DNA from: a bacterium
Lineage (GTDB): Bacteria; Cyanobacteriota; Vampirovibrionia; Gastranaerophilales; Gastranaerophilaceae
Direction: 5' to 3'
Assembly: GCA_017941035.1 (NCBI GenBank)
Contig: JAGAXG010000015.1
Location: forward strand, 1 to 64,000
DNA: 64,000 bases
The translations under genes and the position numbers were made by a program. Below are positions 42,964 through 52,114 of the stretch, in pieces (position 1 is the stretch's first letter; each line of letters opens with the position of its first letter). The notes below the pieces were generated by a model. It worked only from the letters and a program-made list of their open reading frames with translations. It was not told the origin of the DNA and made no database searches.

Positions 42964-44286
42964 ATGAAAATTGATGGAAACGATTATCAAATTCAAAAGT
43001 CTGCGTCTCAACTTTCAAAAAGTGAATTAGGAGCAGACAAAAACAAAAAGTTTGAAAAGATCTTCAATATTTTTGACAAATCTGGAGAAAAAGCTGACGG
43101 AACATTGTCGAAGGCAGAAATTGATAACGCTTTAAAAACTGTTGAAAAATGGGAACAAAGCAAAAAAGCTGACGGAGAATTGAGTGATAAAGAAATTGCT
43201 CAGATTATTAAAGATAATCCGGAATTGAAAGGGTTAAGCAAAAAAGAAGTAAAAGAATTTATTAAAACATTCCTGGATTTGAATTCTAAGAAAGTTGAGC
43301 AGGAAGAGGCACAAGAAGCTAAAAAAGCTGAGGAAGCTAAGAAGGCTCAGGAAGCTAAGAAGGCTCAGGAAGCAGAAGAAGCTTCAAAACCTACGGAAGT
43401 AAAAGGCAAAGAAGCGCCTGAAAAATCTCAAGAATCCGGTAAACTGCAAGATGGGAAAAAACCTGAAGAACCGAAAACAAAAACTTACGATTATGTTGTT
43501 CCGGAAGGTTCGACATTTAAAGATTTGATGAAAAAAGTTCTTTTAGCTCAAGGCAAAAAAGAAGATGAATTAACTGATAATGATTATGCAAATGCAGAGG
43601 CGCAGTTCAAAGCAGATAACCCGAATGTAAAAATCAGGGGTGATAAAACAAAATACTTGCTTGCTGGAGAAAAAGTAAAAGTAAGTACAAATTTTGAAGA
43701 AGAATTGCTTGATTCCAAAACTGAAGAAGCAAAATGGTTAGCGCGTGCCGGAAAATCTAAAGGGTCAAGTAAAACTAATAAAACTGATACCTCTAAAAAA
43801 ACCGATAAAGCAGATAAGACTGCTAAAACAGATAAGACTGATAAAAGCAAAAAAAATTATGAAGTAGTTAAACGTAATGCAGACGGTTCTGAAGTCCGTA
43901 AATATAGTGATAGCCCTAGACGTGCGGTATATCACAAACAAGGATACCCTACAGCATTATATGCAGAAAATGATAAGGGCGGAAGGTACTTAATTTGTGA
44001 AAATGCTGCGCGTGATTTAGGGTTGAGAAAAACTTACGGCTCAAGAGTTTTTGGTGGTATTTATTATGACCCTAAAACAAAGAAACATTACCAATGGGAT
44101 AAAAAAACACAACAGTTTGATGCTTATCCTGCAAAATATAAATACTGTTCTCCGGATGGAACAATGCGAACAGATACTCCGCAAAAAATTATTACTGATA
44201 AAAAGACCGGAGAAATAACAGAAATTTATGAAGGAGGCATAAAGATAACATATGATAAAGATGGAAATCAAACATCTGTTTCGTAA
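42964..44286 (+). CDS. EF-hand-like, Lys/Glu-rich protein with LysM-like segment
   Basis: The 440-residue protein starts with an EF-hand-like calcium loop (FDKSGEKADGTLSKAEID, about 37-54) and a weaker one (KADGELSDKEI). A low-complexity Glu/Ala/Lys stretch follows (115-170, repeats of KKAQEA). Then comes YDYVVPEGSTFKDLMKK...YLLAGEKVKV (about 178-240), which resembles a LysM-type unit, a Lys/Thr/Asp linker (250-300), and a C-terminal region rich in Tyr and Gly (YPTALYAENDKGGRYL, YYDPKTKKHYQWDKKTQQ). There is no signal peptide. It may bind cell wall or calcium; I do not recognise the family as a whole. Confidence 0.5.
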   Translation: MKIDGNDYQIQKSASQLSKSELGADKNKKFEKIFNIFDKSGEKADGTLSKAEIDNALKTVEKWEQSKKADGELSDKEIAQIIKDNPELKGLSKKEVKEFIKTFLDLNSKKVEQEEAQEAKKAEEAKKAQEAKKAQEAEEASKPTEVKGKEAPEKSQESGKLQDGKKPEEPKTKTYDYVVPEGSTFKDLMKKVLLAQGKKEDELTDNDYANAEAQFKADNPNVKIRGDKTKYLLAGEKVKVSTNFEEELLDSKTEEAKWLARAGKSKGSSKTNKTDTSKKTDKADKTAKTDKTDKSKKNYEVVKRNADGSEVRKYSDSPRRAVYHKQGYPTALYAENDKGGRYLICENAARDLGLRKTYGSRVFGGIYYDPKTKKHYQWDKKTQQFDAYPAKYKYCSPDGTMRTDTPQKIITDKKTGEITEIYEGGIKITYDKDGNQTSVS

Positions 44287-44300
44287 TTAAAGTATAAAAA

Positions 44301-44325
44301 AGAGGTGCAATAAGCACCTCTTTTT
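44301..44325. terminator. Bidirectional terminator
   Basis: AGAGGTGC (44301-44308) and GCACCTCT (44314-44321) form an 8-bp stem with a 5-nt loop. A T run follows on the right and an A run precedes it on the left, so it can end both the EF-hand-like gene and the convergent glycosyltransferase gene. Confidence 0.85.
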
Positions 44326-45244
44326 ATTTATAAAATAATATTTCCGGTTTGCCGTTGTCTAGGTCCATATATGCATTTGGAAAATCTATTTTTTGTAATA
44401 TTTCCTGCATTTTATTTACAACAACTTCTCTTTGATTAGGAAGTTTGATCATATATACCCTGACTGCAAGCATTATCAAAAGAGCTTCTCTATATTCATG
44501 AAAAAAACCTTTTTCTTTAATAAAATTGAATATATTCATGTAAACGTTGAATAAATCCTCTAAATGCCCGTAACCTTTAACACCTTCAGTTACAATAGAA
44601 CCTTTACGAAATCGGTGATTGTATAATGGTTTTGAAATGTAATAAAAATCAGGTCGTTGAGTAAAATATTTTACACAAAATTCAGCATCTTCAAAAATCA
44701 TTCCGTCAGGGTATCTTATATTTAATTCATTGATTATAGAAGTCTTATAAGCTTTATTCCAAATATAATCGTTAAATTGGCAAATATTATCCGCTGTAAC
44801 TTTGTAATATCCGTCTGATTTAAGATTTAAATCATTTTCATTTATAAGCATAAATTTTGTTTTTTCAATTTCGTTAAAATTGATAGCATTATACCAAACA
44901 CTGTCTGCATTAATATTACTTTGAAATGCATTGTAAATGCATTCTAATGCATCGTTTTCTATCCAATCATCAGGATCAACACAAACAATATATTCTCCTT
45001 TTGCAATATCAAGTGCGGTGTTTCTCGCAGTTGCTACACCTTTATTTGTTTCGTGTTTTATAACTTTAATTCGATTATCTTTTTTTTCGTATTCTTTAAG
45101 GATTTCAAATGTATTGTCAGTTGAACAGTCTTCAACACATAGAACTTCAAAATCTTTAAAAGTTTGATTTAGTATACTGTCAAGACTCTGCTTTATAAAT
45201 TCTTCAACATTGTATGCCGGTATAATTATTGATATTGCTGTCAT
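44324..45244 (-). CDS. Family 2 glycosyltransferase
   Basis: The 306-residue protein has the GT-A fold of family 2: SIIIPAYNVEEFIKQSLDSI, VLCVEDCSTDNT, TNKGVATARNTAL and the metal-binding VDPDDW (DxD-type). The acceptor region has DAEFCVKYF and ends with a helical tail. It should transfer a sugar from a nucleotide donor to a surface polysaccharide or protein; donor and acceptor are unknown. It overlaps the upstream 197-residue gene by four bases and is probably translated together with it. Confidence 0.9.
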   Translation of the reverse strand: MTAISIIIPAYNVEEFIKQSLDSILNQTFKDFEVLCVEDCSTDNTFEILKEYEKKDNRIKVIKHETNKGVATARNTALDIAKGEYIVCVDPDDWIENDALECIYNAFQSNINADSVWYNAINFNEIEKTKFMLINENDLNLKSDGYYKVTADNICQFNDYIWNKAYKTSIINELNIRYPDGMIFEDAEFCVKYFTQRPDFYYISKPLYNHRFRKGSIVTEGVKGYGHLEDLFNVYMNIFNFIKEKGFFHEYREALLIMLAVRVYMIKLPNQREVVVNKMQEILQKIDFPNAYMDLDNGKPEILFYK

Positions 45245-45834
45245 TGAGCATTCCTTTTTAATTCTTCTGCTTCTGCTTCTATTGCTTTTTTTATATATAA
45301 CATTTGTTTAAAATAATTCCCAAAATATTTGTATAATTCTGAAAATCCATATAGAAATCTTAAATTGTTTTCCATATATGGCTCAATTTCTTTATAAATT
45401 TCGTAACTTTTCCTTTGGTTATTAAGTTTTAAGTAATATATATTTGCAATTTCAAGTTTGTAATTGTAATTATGCGTAAATTTAAACATTTGTTCATATA
45501 TATTTATTGCATAAGCATAATCTTGTCTAGATAAAAGTTCATTAAGATACTTTTGATAGTGTCCTAAAAGGTTTTGTATAAGCGGAATCAATCTCGCAAG
45601 TGGTTTATATTTTTCTTCTAAAAGAGAGAAATCTGCAGATTGATTATTTAATATTTTTAAGGTGTTATCATTGCATAAAGAAGGGTTTTGCTTTAAATAA
45701 TTTCTTATATCATTCCCTTTATTTATAAGCTTTAAATACGAAGTTTCAAGATCTGCAAAAGTCGCAAATTCTTTTGAAATTATATTTTCTGCTCCATACT
45801 CAAGTTCTCTTAAATTTCTTTCTATATCAAACAT
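45241..45834 (-). CDS. Uncharacterised helical protein coupled to the glycosyltransferase
   Basis: The start is set at the ATG at 45834 (MFDIERNLRE), after GGGAGAAAGAC. An in-frame ATG at 45858 overlaps a likely promoter. The 197-residue product is helical and TPR-like (YAINIYEQMFKFTHNYNYKLEIANIYYLK, FLYGFSELYKYFGNYFKQMLYIKKAI). There is no signal peptide. The stop overlaps the start of the GT2 gene, so it probably partners that enzyme. No named family is apparent. Confidence 0.6.
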   Translation of the reverse strand: MFDIERNLRELEYGAENIISKEFATFADLETSYLKLINKGNDIRNYLKQNPSLCNDNTLKILNNQSADFSLLEEKYKPLARLIPLIQNLLGHYQKYLNELLSRQDYAYAINIYEQMFKFTHNYNYKLEIANIYYLKLNNQRKSYEIYKEIEPYMENNLRFLYGFSELYKYFGNYFKQMLYIKKAIEAEAEELKRNAQ

Positions 45835-45857
45835 AAAATTTGTCTTTCTCCCGTACA

Positions 45858-45908
45858 ATTATAACAAAAATATTGATTTTGAACAATATTTTTGTTATGT
45901 GGTATAAT
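45858..45908. promoter_or_regulatory. Overlapping divergent promoters around a perfect 15-bp inverted repeat
   Basis: ATAACAAAAATATTG (45861-45875) and CAATATTTTTGTTAT (45884-45898) are exact inverse copies with an 8-nt spacer. A rightward promoter, TTGAAC (45879-45884) and TATAAT (45903-45908) with 18 bases between, serves the PBP gene. A leftward one, TTGTTC (45886-45881) and TATAAT (45863-45858) with 17 bases between, serves the 197-residue gene. The -35 boxes overlap in the centre of the repeat, so a bound regulator would affect both. Confidence 0.65.
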
Positions 45909-45934
45909 ATAAAAATCAAAGGGAGATTGTGTAA

Positions 45935-48064
45935 ATGTCAAGTTCTTATGACAGATATAAAAAACAAAGAGCTCAGCAAGATTATTCAAAAATTCGCCGG
46001 CAGGAGATAAGACCGCAAAGTTCTTTTTTTACTAAATTAAAAATGTGTATATTGGTGTTCAGTGCTCTTGTATTATCAGGAATTGTAGCATTGAATTTAT
46101 ATTTATCTTCACTTCCTCAAATCGATCATTTAGAAGATTTTAAACCAAATATTGTGACAAAATTCTATTCTGAAGATGGAGAAATAATAAAAACTTTTAC
46201 AGCATATACTTATGACAAGATTGATTTAAAAGATATTCCGGAAGCCTTGAAAAAAGCTATAATTGCGACTGAAGATAAAAATTTCTATAAGCATAAAGGT
46301 TACGATTTATTTGGTATTATCAGATCTTCAATAATGAATGTTGTCGCAATGCATACTGTCCAAGGCGCCAGTACTATAACTCAACAGTTGGCAAGAATTT
46401 TATTCTTATCTAACGAAAGAACTTTTACAAGAAAAATTAAAGAGCTTGAGGTTGCTACAAGAATTGAAAAAACCATTTCAAAAGATAGAATTTTAGAAAT
46501 GTATTTGAATAATGTTTATCTTGGAGCAGGTGCTTATGGTGTTGCTGCAGCTTCTAAAATTTATTTTAATAAAAAAATCGGTCAATTAACATTACCAGAA
46601 TTAGCTCTACTGGCAGGTCTCCCTCAAGCCCCGTCAGTTTATAATCCTTATAATAACAAAGATTTAGCAAAACAAAGACGAAACCAAGTTTTAAAAAGAA
46701 TGCTTACAATGAAATATATTACTCAGGATGAGTATGAAAAAGCTATTAATGCGGATATAAAATTGAGTACGATTCCTCAATTGTATACGACAAATAAAGC
46801 TCCTTATTTTAGCGATTTTGTTTTAAAAGAAATGGAAAAGCTGGGATTTGAAGAAACGGATGTTATTCATGGCGGATATAGAGTTATTACTACTTTGGAT
46901 TCAAAGGCTCAGGCAAAAGCTAATGAAGCTATATTAGCAAATATGAAAAACTATGGGCTTAATGCAAAATCTCAACAGGCTGCTGTATTTTCTTTTAATC
47001 CTTTAGATGGAAGAATTTTGGTTTATGCAGGCGGGAAAAATTATGGAGAAAGTCAATACGACCGTGTTACCCAAGCAATAAGGCCTCCGGGATCTGCATT
47101 TAAACCTTTTGTGTATGCTTCAGCTTTAGAAAAAGGGTATTCTCCAAATGATATTATTGAAGATACTCCGGTAACTATTTCCAAATGGTCACCTCACAAC
47201 TATGGAAATAAATACAGAGGTAAAATTCCTATGTATAAAGCTTTGATGATTTCTTCAAATGTATGTGCAGCAAGAGTAATTCAGCAAGTTGGAGTTCATT
47301 CTGTCATACAAATAGCAAGAGTTCTCGGTATAACAACTTCTTTGGAAAAGGACTATACTATTTCTTTAGGCTCAAATGGTGTTAAATTATTTGAATTTGT
47401 AAGAGCATATGGAGCTTTTGCAAACGGAGGATATGTTGTTGAACCATATGCAATAGAAAGAATAGAAGATTCTCGAGGACGAGTTTTATATAGAGCATCT
47501 AAAACAAAATCTTCTCACCAATTGAGTTTAAAAACTGCGGCACAAATGACTGCAATGCTTAAAACAGTTATAAAATCGGGGACAGGACGTGGAGCTGATA
47601 TAGGTAAACCTGCGGCAGGAAAGACCGGTACGACAGATGATTACAGAGATGCTTATTTCGTTGGTTATACTCCAGATATAGTTACAGGTGTTTGGGTTGG
47701 GGATGATAATAACAAACAAATGAGAGGTCTTACGGGCGGTACTATTCCGGCTAGAATTTGGCATGATATTATGACTGTTGCGACTCAGCCTTACGGAAAT
47801 CATGACTTCGATTATCCTGAAATAATTTTAAACGGATACAACGGTAAAATTAATGACGGAAAAGAAATCGAAGAAGAGGAAGTCTTAGATACAACTTCTT
47901 CACAAGAAAAAGAAGAAAATCAAATTGAGCAGAATGAAAGTGTAAATAAATCAATGACACCAGCAGATATTGTTAAAAATTTTAATATGAAACAAGAACA
48001 AACTTCTTCCCCTGCTCCGAAAACTGCTCCAATACCTATGGCTGTGCCTGAAAGTTTGAGGTAA
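45935..48064 (+). CDS. Class A penicillin-binding protein (PBP1A type)
   Basis: The 709-residue protein has a basic cytoplasmic tail, a transmembrane anchor (about residues 31-54) and a GT51 glycosyltransferase domain (IATEDKNFYKHKGYD, QGASTITQQLARILFL, TRKIKELEVATRIE). The transpeptidase domain has PGSAFKPFVYA (SxxK), SSNVCAA (SxN) and AGKTGTTDDYRDAYFVGYTP (KTG). The Glu of EDKNF is the GT catalytic base. The C-terminal 85 residues are acidic, Pro-rich and probably disordered. It polymerises and cross-links peptidoglycan at the inner membrane. The riboflavin genes follow after 5 bases. Confidence 0.95.
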   Translation: MSSSYDRYKKQRAQQDYSKIRRQEIRPQSSFFTKLKMCILVFSALVLSGIVALNLYLSSLPQIDHLEDFKPNIVTKFYSEDGEIIKTFTAYTYDKIDLKDIPEALKKAIIATEDKNFYKHKGYDLFGIIRSSIMNVVAMHTVQGASTITQQLARILFLSNERTFTRKIKELEVATRIEKTISKDRILEMYLNNVYLGAGAYGVAAASKIYFNKKIGQLTLPELALLAGLPQAPSVYNPYNNKDLAKQRRNQVLKRMLTMKYITQDEYEKAINADIKLSTIPQLYTTNKAPYFSDFVLKEMEKLGFEETDVIHGGYRVITTLDSKAQAKANEAILANMKNYGLNAKSQQAAVFSFNPLDGRILVYAGGKNYGESQYDRVTQAIRPPGSAFKPFVYASALEKGYSPNDIIEDTPVTISKWSPHNYGNKYRGKIPMYKALMISSNVCAARVIQQVGVHSVIQIARVLGITTSLEKDYTISLGSNGVKLFEFVRAYGAFANGGYVVEPYAIERIEDSRGRVLYRASKTKSSHQLSLKTAAQMTAMLKTVIKSGTGRGADIGKPAAGKTGTTDDYRDAYFVGYTPDIVTGVWVGDDNNKQMRGLTGGTIPARIWHDIMTVATQPYGNHDFDYPEIILNGYNGKINDGKEIEEEEVLDTTSSQEKEENQIEQNESVNKSMTPADIVKNFNMKQEQTSSPAPKTAPIPMAVPESLR

Positions 48065-48069
48065 TAGTT

Positions 48070-48699
48070 ATGTTTACCGGAATTGCTGAAGAAGTCGGAT
48101 ATGTTAAATATGTGGATAATTCTGCTTTAACAGTTGAATGTAAAAAAGTTTTGGAAGATGCAAAAATAGGCGATAGTATTGCAATTAACGGTGTTTGTGA
48201 AACTTTAACTGATATTTACCAACATGAATTCAAGGTCAGGATAAGCGAAGAAACTTTTTCTATTACCAATTTCTCAAAATTAAAAGTAGGGGATAAATTG
48301 AATCTTGAACGTGCTTTAACTCTGAATCCCAGATTAGGTGGGCATATTGTATCAGGGCATATTGATTGTTTAGGTAAATGTGTTAAAATTAATAATCTAA
48401 ATGAATTTTATAATTTATTTTTTGAAATTCCTAAATCTCAAATGAAATATATTGTATATAAAGGCTCAATTACAATAAACGGAGTAAGTCTTACTGTTGC
48501 TGAAATAGATAATAATATTGTTAAAATCGCTGTTATCCCTCATACTTTTAATAATACAAATTTTTCGGAGCTTAAAATCGGTGATTTTGTAAATGTTGAA
48601 ACAGATATTATTGGTCGGTATGTTGAAAAATTGCTATTAGTAAATAATAATAAAAGTGGTATAAGTATGGAATTATTGGAAGAAAACGGGTTTGTTTAA
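48070..48699 (+). CDS. ribE: Riboflavin synthase, alpha subunit
   Basis: The 209-residue protein starts with the family hallmark MFTGIAEEVGYV and consists of two lumazine-binding repeats, each with a (G)SIAINGVCETLT or GSITINGVSLTV motif. Between them is LGGHIVSGHIDCLG. It converts two 6,7-dimethyl-8-ribityllumazine into riboflavin and a pyrimidine. It lies between the PBP gene (5-base gap) and ribBA (one-base gap), so the latter two riboflavin genes are translated together. ribD and ribH are not in the window. Confidence 0.95.
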   Translation: MFTGIAEEVGYVKYVDNSALTVECKKVLEDAKIGDSIAINGVCETLTDIYQHEFKVRISEETFSITNFSKLKVGDKLNLERALTLNPRLGGHIVSGHIDCLGKCVKINNLNEFYNLFFEIPKSQMKYIVYKGSITINGVSLTVAEIDNNIVKIAVIPHTFNNTNFSELKIGDFVNVETDIIGRYVEKLLLVNNNKSGISMELLEENGFV

Positions 48700-48700
48700 A

Positions 48701-49912
48701 ATGAAAGAAAATTTTAGATTTGATAGCGTAGAAGAAGCCATAAAGGATTTTAAAGAAGGAAAGCCCATCATTGTTGCAGATAATGAGGATAGGGAAAACG
48801 AAGGGGATATAATTGTATCGGCAGAAAAAATTACCCCTGATAAAATAAATTTTCTTGCCAGTGAGGCGAAGGGTCTAATATGTCTTGCGATATCTCCTGA
48901 AATTGCTGATAAATTAGAACTTCCTCAAATGGTTGAACAAAATAATGAAGGGATGAAAACAGCTTTTACAGTTAGTATTGACGGGGCAGAAAAATTCGGG
49001 ATTACCACTGGGATTTCAGCTTTTGATAGGGCAAAAACAGTAGAAGTAGCTATTGCATATGATGCTCATCCTGCTGATTTGAGACGTCCCGGTCATTTAT
49101 TCCCATGTGTAGCCAAACAAGGAGGAGTGTTAGAAAGAACAGGACATACTGAAGCTGTTGTTGATTTGGCTAAAATATGCGGACACAGACCTGCTGGAGT
49201 TATGTGTGAAGTTATGGCACCTGACGGAAAAATGGCAAGACGTGATTATTTAAGAAATTTTGCGGATAAACATGGATTAAAATTTATTACTGTTGCTGAT
49301 TTGATTGCGTACAGACTTCGTTTCGAAAAACTTGTTAAACGTGAAGCAGAAGTTATACTTCCGACAAAATATGGCACTTTTAATCTAATTGGATATAGAA
49401 ACAAAATCAATGGTCATGAACATGTTGCGCTTGTTAAAGATGACGGTTCCGATAAAATTCCTGCTGTAAGAGTTCACAGTATGTGTTTAACTGGAGATAT
49501 ATTTCACAGCTTAAGGTGTGATTGCAATTCCCAGCTTCATAATGCCTTAAGGTATATTGAAGAATATGGCAAAGGCGCGGTTGTTTATTTGACAGACCAC
49601 GAAGGCAGAGGGATAGGACTTTGTAATAAAATTAAAGCTTATAAACTTCAAGATGAAGGACAAGATACTATTGAAGCAAATATATCTTTGGGTTTTAAGT
49701 CTGATTTAAGAGATTACGGGACAGGCGCACAGATTCTTGTTGATTTAGGCTACAAAAACTTTAATCTGATTACAAATAATCCTAAAAAAATTATAGGGCT
49801 TGAAGGTTACGGTTTGAATGTAAATGATATTATAAAAGTTACATCTGAGGTTACGCCGTTTAATAAAAGATATTTGGATACTAAAAAAGAGAGAATGCAC
49901 CACTTTTTATAA
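48701..49912 (+). CDS. ribBA: Bifunctional DHBP synthase/GTP cyclohydrolase II
   Basis: The start is the ATG at 48701, one base after the ribE stop. The N-terminal DHBP synthase domain (1-205) shows NEDRENEGDIIV, TTGISAFDRAKT, RPGHLFPC and HTEAVVDLAKI. The C-terminal GTP cyclohydrolase II domain (about 210-400) shows HSMCLTGDIFHSLRCDC, with the three zinc Cys, and YLTDHEGRGIGL. At 403 residues it is a full-length RibBA, which supplies both precursors of the lumazine ring. The gene has no separate ribosome binding site, in line with coupling to ribE. Confidence 0.96.
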   Translation: MKENFRFDSVEEAIKDFKEGKPIIVADNEDRENEGDIIVSAEKITPDKINFLASEAKGLICLAISPEIADKLELPQMVEQNNEGMKTAFTVSIDGAEKFGITTGISAFDRAKTVEVAIAYDAHPADLRRPGHLFPCVAKQGGVLERTGHTEAVVDLAKICGHRPAGVMCEVMAPDGKMARRDYLRNFADKHGLKFITVADLIAYRLRFEKLVKREAEVILPTKYGTFNLIGYRNKINGHEHVALVKDDGSDKIPAVRVHSMCLTGDIFHSLRCDCNSQLHNALRYIEEYGKGAVVYLTDHEGRGIGLCNKIKAYKLQDEGQDTIEANISLGFKSDLRDYGTGAQILVDLGYKNFNLITNNPKKIIGLEGYGLNVNDIIKVTSEVTPFNKRYLDTKKERMHHFL

Positions 49913-49922
49913 GGAGACATTG

Positions 49923-50882
49923 ATGTATAATACAAAACTTTTAACAGTTGAAGATTACGATTTTTTTCGTGAGTTGTACGAAGATTTTTGTAATGTCGCA
50001 AAAACAGAGTATAATTTTGAATTGGAACCGCTGGACTACGAAGGTTTTTTAGATGCTATTGCAAAAAAGCTTATAGATTGTATTGTTTTGTATGACAATC
50101 ATGAGCCTGCAGGATTTTTGGTTTATACTACAGCAATTTCGGAAGCTGTAGAATTAAATATTATTCACTGCCAAAAAGGAGATCATTATACAGATTATGC
50201 CAAGGAATTGTTGCTAAAGTTTTTGCACTTAACAAAGGATATAAGAAAATCGAAAATAGTATGTTATCCTATGTTGGGTTTGCAAGATAAACTGGTTAAT
50301 ATTGTCGTAAAAATGGGGTTCCGATTTATCGGAACAGAGGTTTTGCGCTTTAAAATGCACGGTACTCCGTCAAAAGATATGTTTAAAAGAGCCAGAGTTG
50401 TTTCATTACCAAAAGGGTATCAGGTTGTAAAATGGACACCTATGTATTTTGAGGATGGAGTAAAAATAATACAAGAAGCTTTTAAAAATAGTTCGGATGC
50501 TCTTTTTGATCCAAGATTTAAAACTGAGAGTGGATGTCGTGATATATTAAATAAAGTTGTTAAAAATGTTTATGCGGAATTTTTACCTGATGCGACAAGT
50601 GTTTTGCTTTATGAAAGCAGACCTGTTGGATTTTCTTTTATGAATATTACTGATGGTAAAATCGTAAATATACCATTAGTGGGAATAAATGATGAACATC
50701 AAGGTAAGGGGCTTTCTACGATTATGCTGAAACGTTCTATGGAAGTTATATTACGTATGAATGGTGTTACAGAAATTAATACGACAACAGAAACTAATAA
50801 TCTTCAAGCGTTGGGATTGTATAAAAATTTAGGGTTTATAGAGGATTATAGTTATCCTCAGGCATATTTGCCAATAATTTAA
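49923..50882 (+). CDS. GNAT-type acetyltransferase-like protein (double domain)
   Basis: The start is the ATG at 49923 with AAGGAGACATTG upstream. The 319-residue protein has a degenerate N-terminal GNAT-like half and a clearer C-terminal one (about 170-315). In that half GINDEHQGKGLSTIMLKRSMEVILRMNGVTEINTTTETNNLQALGLYKNLGFIEDY contains the acetyl-CoA loop QGKGLS and the typical NNLQALGLYKNLGF end. It should acetylate an amine; the substrate is unknown. It follows ribBA by 10 bases and may be in the same transcript. Confidence 0.8.
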   Translation: MYNTKLLTVEDYDFFRELYEDFCNVAKTEYNFELEPLDYEGFLDAIAKKLIDCIVLYDNHEPAGFLVYTTAISEAVELNIIHCQKGDHYTDYAKELLLKFLHLTKDIRKSKIVCYPMLGLQDKLVNIVVKMGFRFIGTEVLRFKMHGTPSKDMFKRARVVSLPKGYQVVKWTPMYFEDGVKIIQEAFKNSSDALFDPRFKTESGCRDILNKVVKNVYAEFLPDATSVLLYESRPVGFSFMNITDGKIVNIPLVGINDEHQGKGLSTIMLKRSMEVILRMNGVTEINTTTETNNLQALGLYKNLGFIEDYSYPQAYLPII

Positions 50883-50901
50883 AAATAATTAAAAAAGATA
50901 T

Positions 50902-52023
50902 ATGGCAGGAATAGATATAAGGCGTTTTTTTAATAATTTTAATCCAAACCGGCAAATTTTGGCGGCGCAGAAAAATATTGTAAATTCTCAGCCTCAGTCT
51001 CAACCTCAATCTTCTCTTCAACCAAAAATGCCTGCTACTGAGATTATACAATCGCAAACTTCTCAAAATCTTCAGATGAACACTCTAAAAAGTATAGACA
51101 GATCAATTTATGCAAAAGATTTAATGGGTGTTCCTAAAAATATAAACGAGTTTATTTATATGATTCAGCGTGGTATGACTCAACAGCAGTTTAATCAAAT
51201 GTTTTCATCCCAGCTTGCCTTGCAGAAAAATTCTTTATCTCAATTGCAGGCTCAAATATTAGCTCAGCTTCAAGGGTTTGATTTGTCAGGAATGAAAGAC
51301 ATCGTTAATAAACAATTGACGGCTCAGTTACAATCTTCATTGAAAAATCTTGAAATACTTTCAAATGGAATGATTAATCTTAATCAAATATCTGAACTTA
51401 TTCAAGCAAATGGTAAAAATGCTTTAACAAAGATTATTATGTCTATGACTGAAGCTTCAAAAATGGGCATAACTGATTTAACTCAAATGAAAGATATGGC
51501 AAAATTTATAAATGCGAGTATAGCAATTGCTTCAGAAAAGGAACCTGCTCAAACTTTAAAACTCCTTTTGTTGCTTTATTTACCTTGGCTTCCATTAAAA
51601 GACGGCGTGGATTTTGAGTTGGAAATTAATACAAATGAAAATAGTCAAGAAGAAAGTGACAGTATTTTAACTGTGACTATTACGACAATAAATTACGGAA
51701 CAGTTGTTGCTACGTTGTTTTTAGAAACTTCAAATTCTGTTCAAGTGGTTATTCAATGCGGAGAAACTTTTCCTAAAGACGAACTTGAATTAAGGCTCGA
51801 AGGGGATAAGAAACATTATTCTATGGATACTGTTGCAAGTTTTGAAATTAGGAAAGATTTAAAATCCAAAGATTCTCAAAAGGCAAAGGCGGATATAAAT
51901 ATGTCTCAAACAACTGAGATTAACCCATATTTATTATTAACTGCGCATTCTTTAATTAAACATGTTATTGATATTGATAACAATGCATCAATAGGAATTA
52001 TTTCTCATACCGACATGGGCTAG
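50902..52023 (+). CDS. FliK-like (flagellar hook-length control type) protein, tentative
   Basis: The 373-residue protein has a Gln/Ser/Pro-rich start (25-60), Gln-rich helices (90-140, LSQLQAQILAQLQGFD) and a C-terminal domain (about 215-315). In that domain LLYLPWLPLKDGVDFELEI and ILTVTITTINYGTVVATLFLETSNSVQVVIQC resemble the beta-rich FliK C-terminal fold. FliK is secreted and contacts FlhB to switch substrate class, and flhB is present at 12415. The likeness is by eye and could be misleading. There is no signal peptide. It follows the GNAT gene by 19 bases. Confidence 0.4.
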   Translation: MAGIDIRRFFNNFNPNRQILAAQKNIVNSQPQSQPQSSLQPKMPATEIIQSQTSQNLQMNTLKSIDRSIYAKDLMGVPKNINEFIYMIQRGMTQQQFNQMFSSQLALQKNSLSQLQAQILAQLQGFDLSGMKDIVNKQLTAQLQSSLKNLEILSNGMINLNQISELIQANGKNALTKIIMSMTEASKMGITDLTQMKDMAKFINASIAIASEKEPAQTLKLLLLLYLPWLPLKDGVDFELEINTNENSQEESDSILTVTITTINYGTVVATLFLETSNSVQVVIQCGETFPKDELELRLEGDKKHYSMDTVASFEIRKDLKSKDSQKAKADINMSQTTEINPYLLLTAHSLIKHVIDIDNNASIGIISHTDMG

Positions 52024-52114
52024 CAAAAAAAAATTTTTCTGGGTTTATATTATTTACAAATCCATGAAAAATTGGTAAAATGTGTACAAGGTTAATGAAA
52101 AAGGAGCATAAATA

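Noticed and set aside
43700-43860. Repeat cluster as CRISPR array
   Set aside because: The short AAAACTGATAA-like repeats encode a Lys/Thr/Asp-rich linker in an open frame and lack uniform spacers. No CRISPR array or cas gene was seen in the window.
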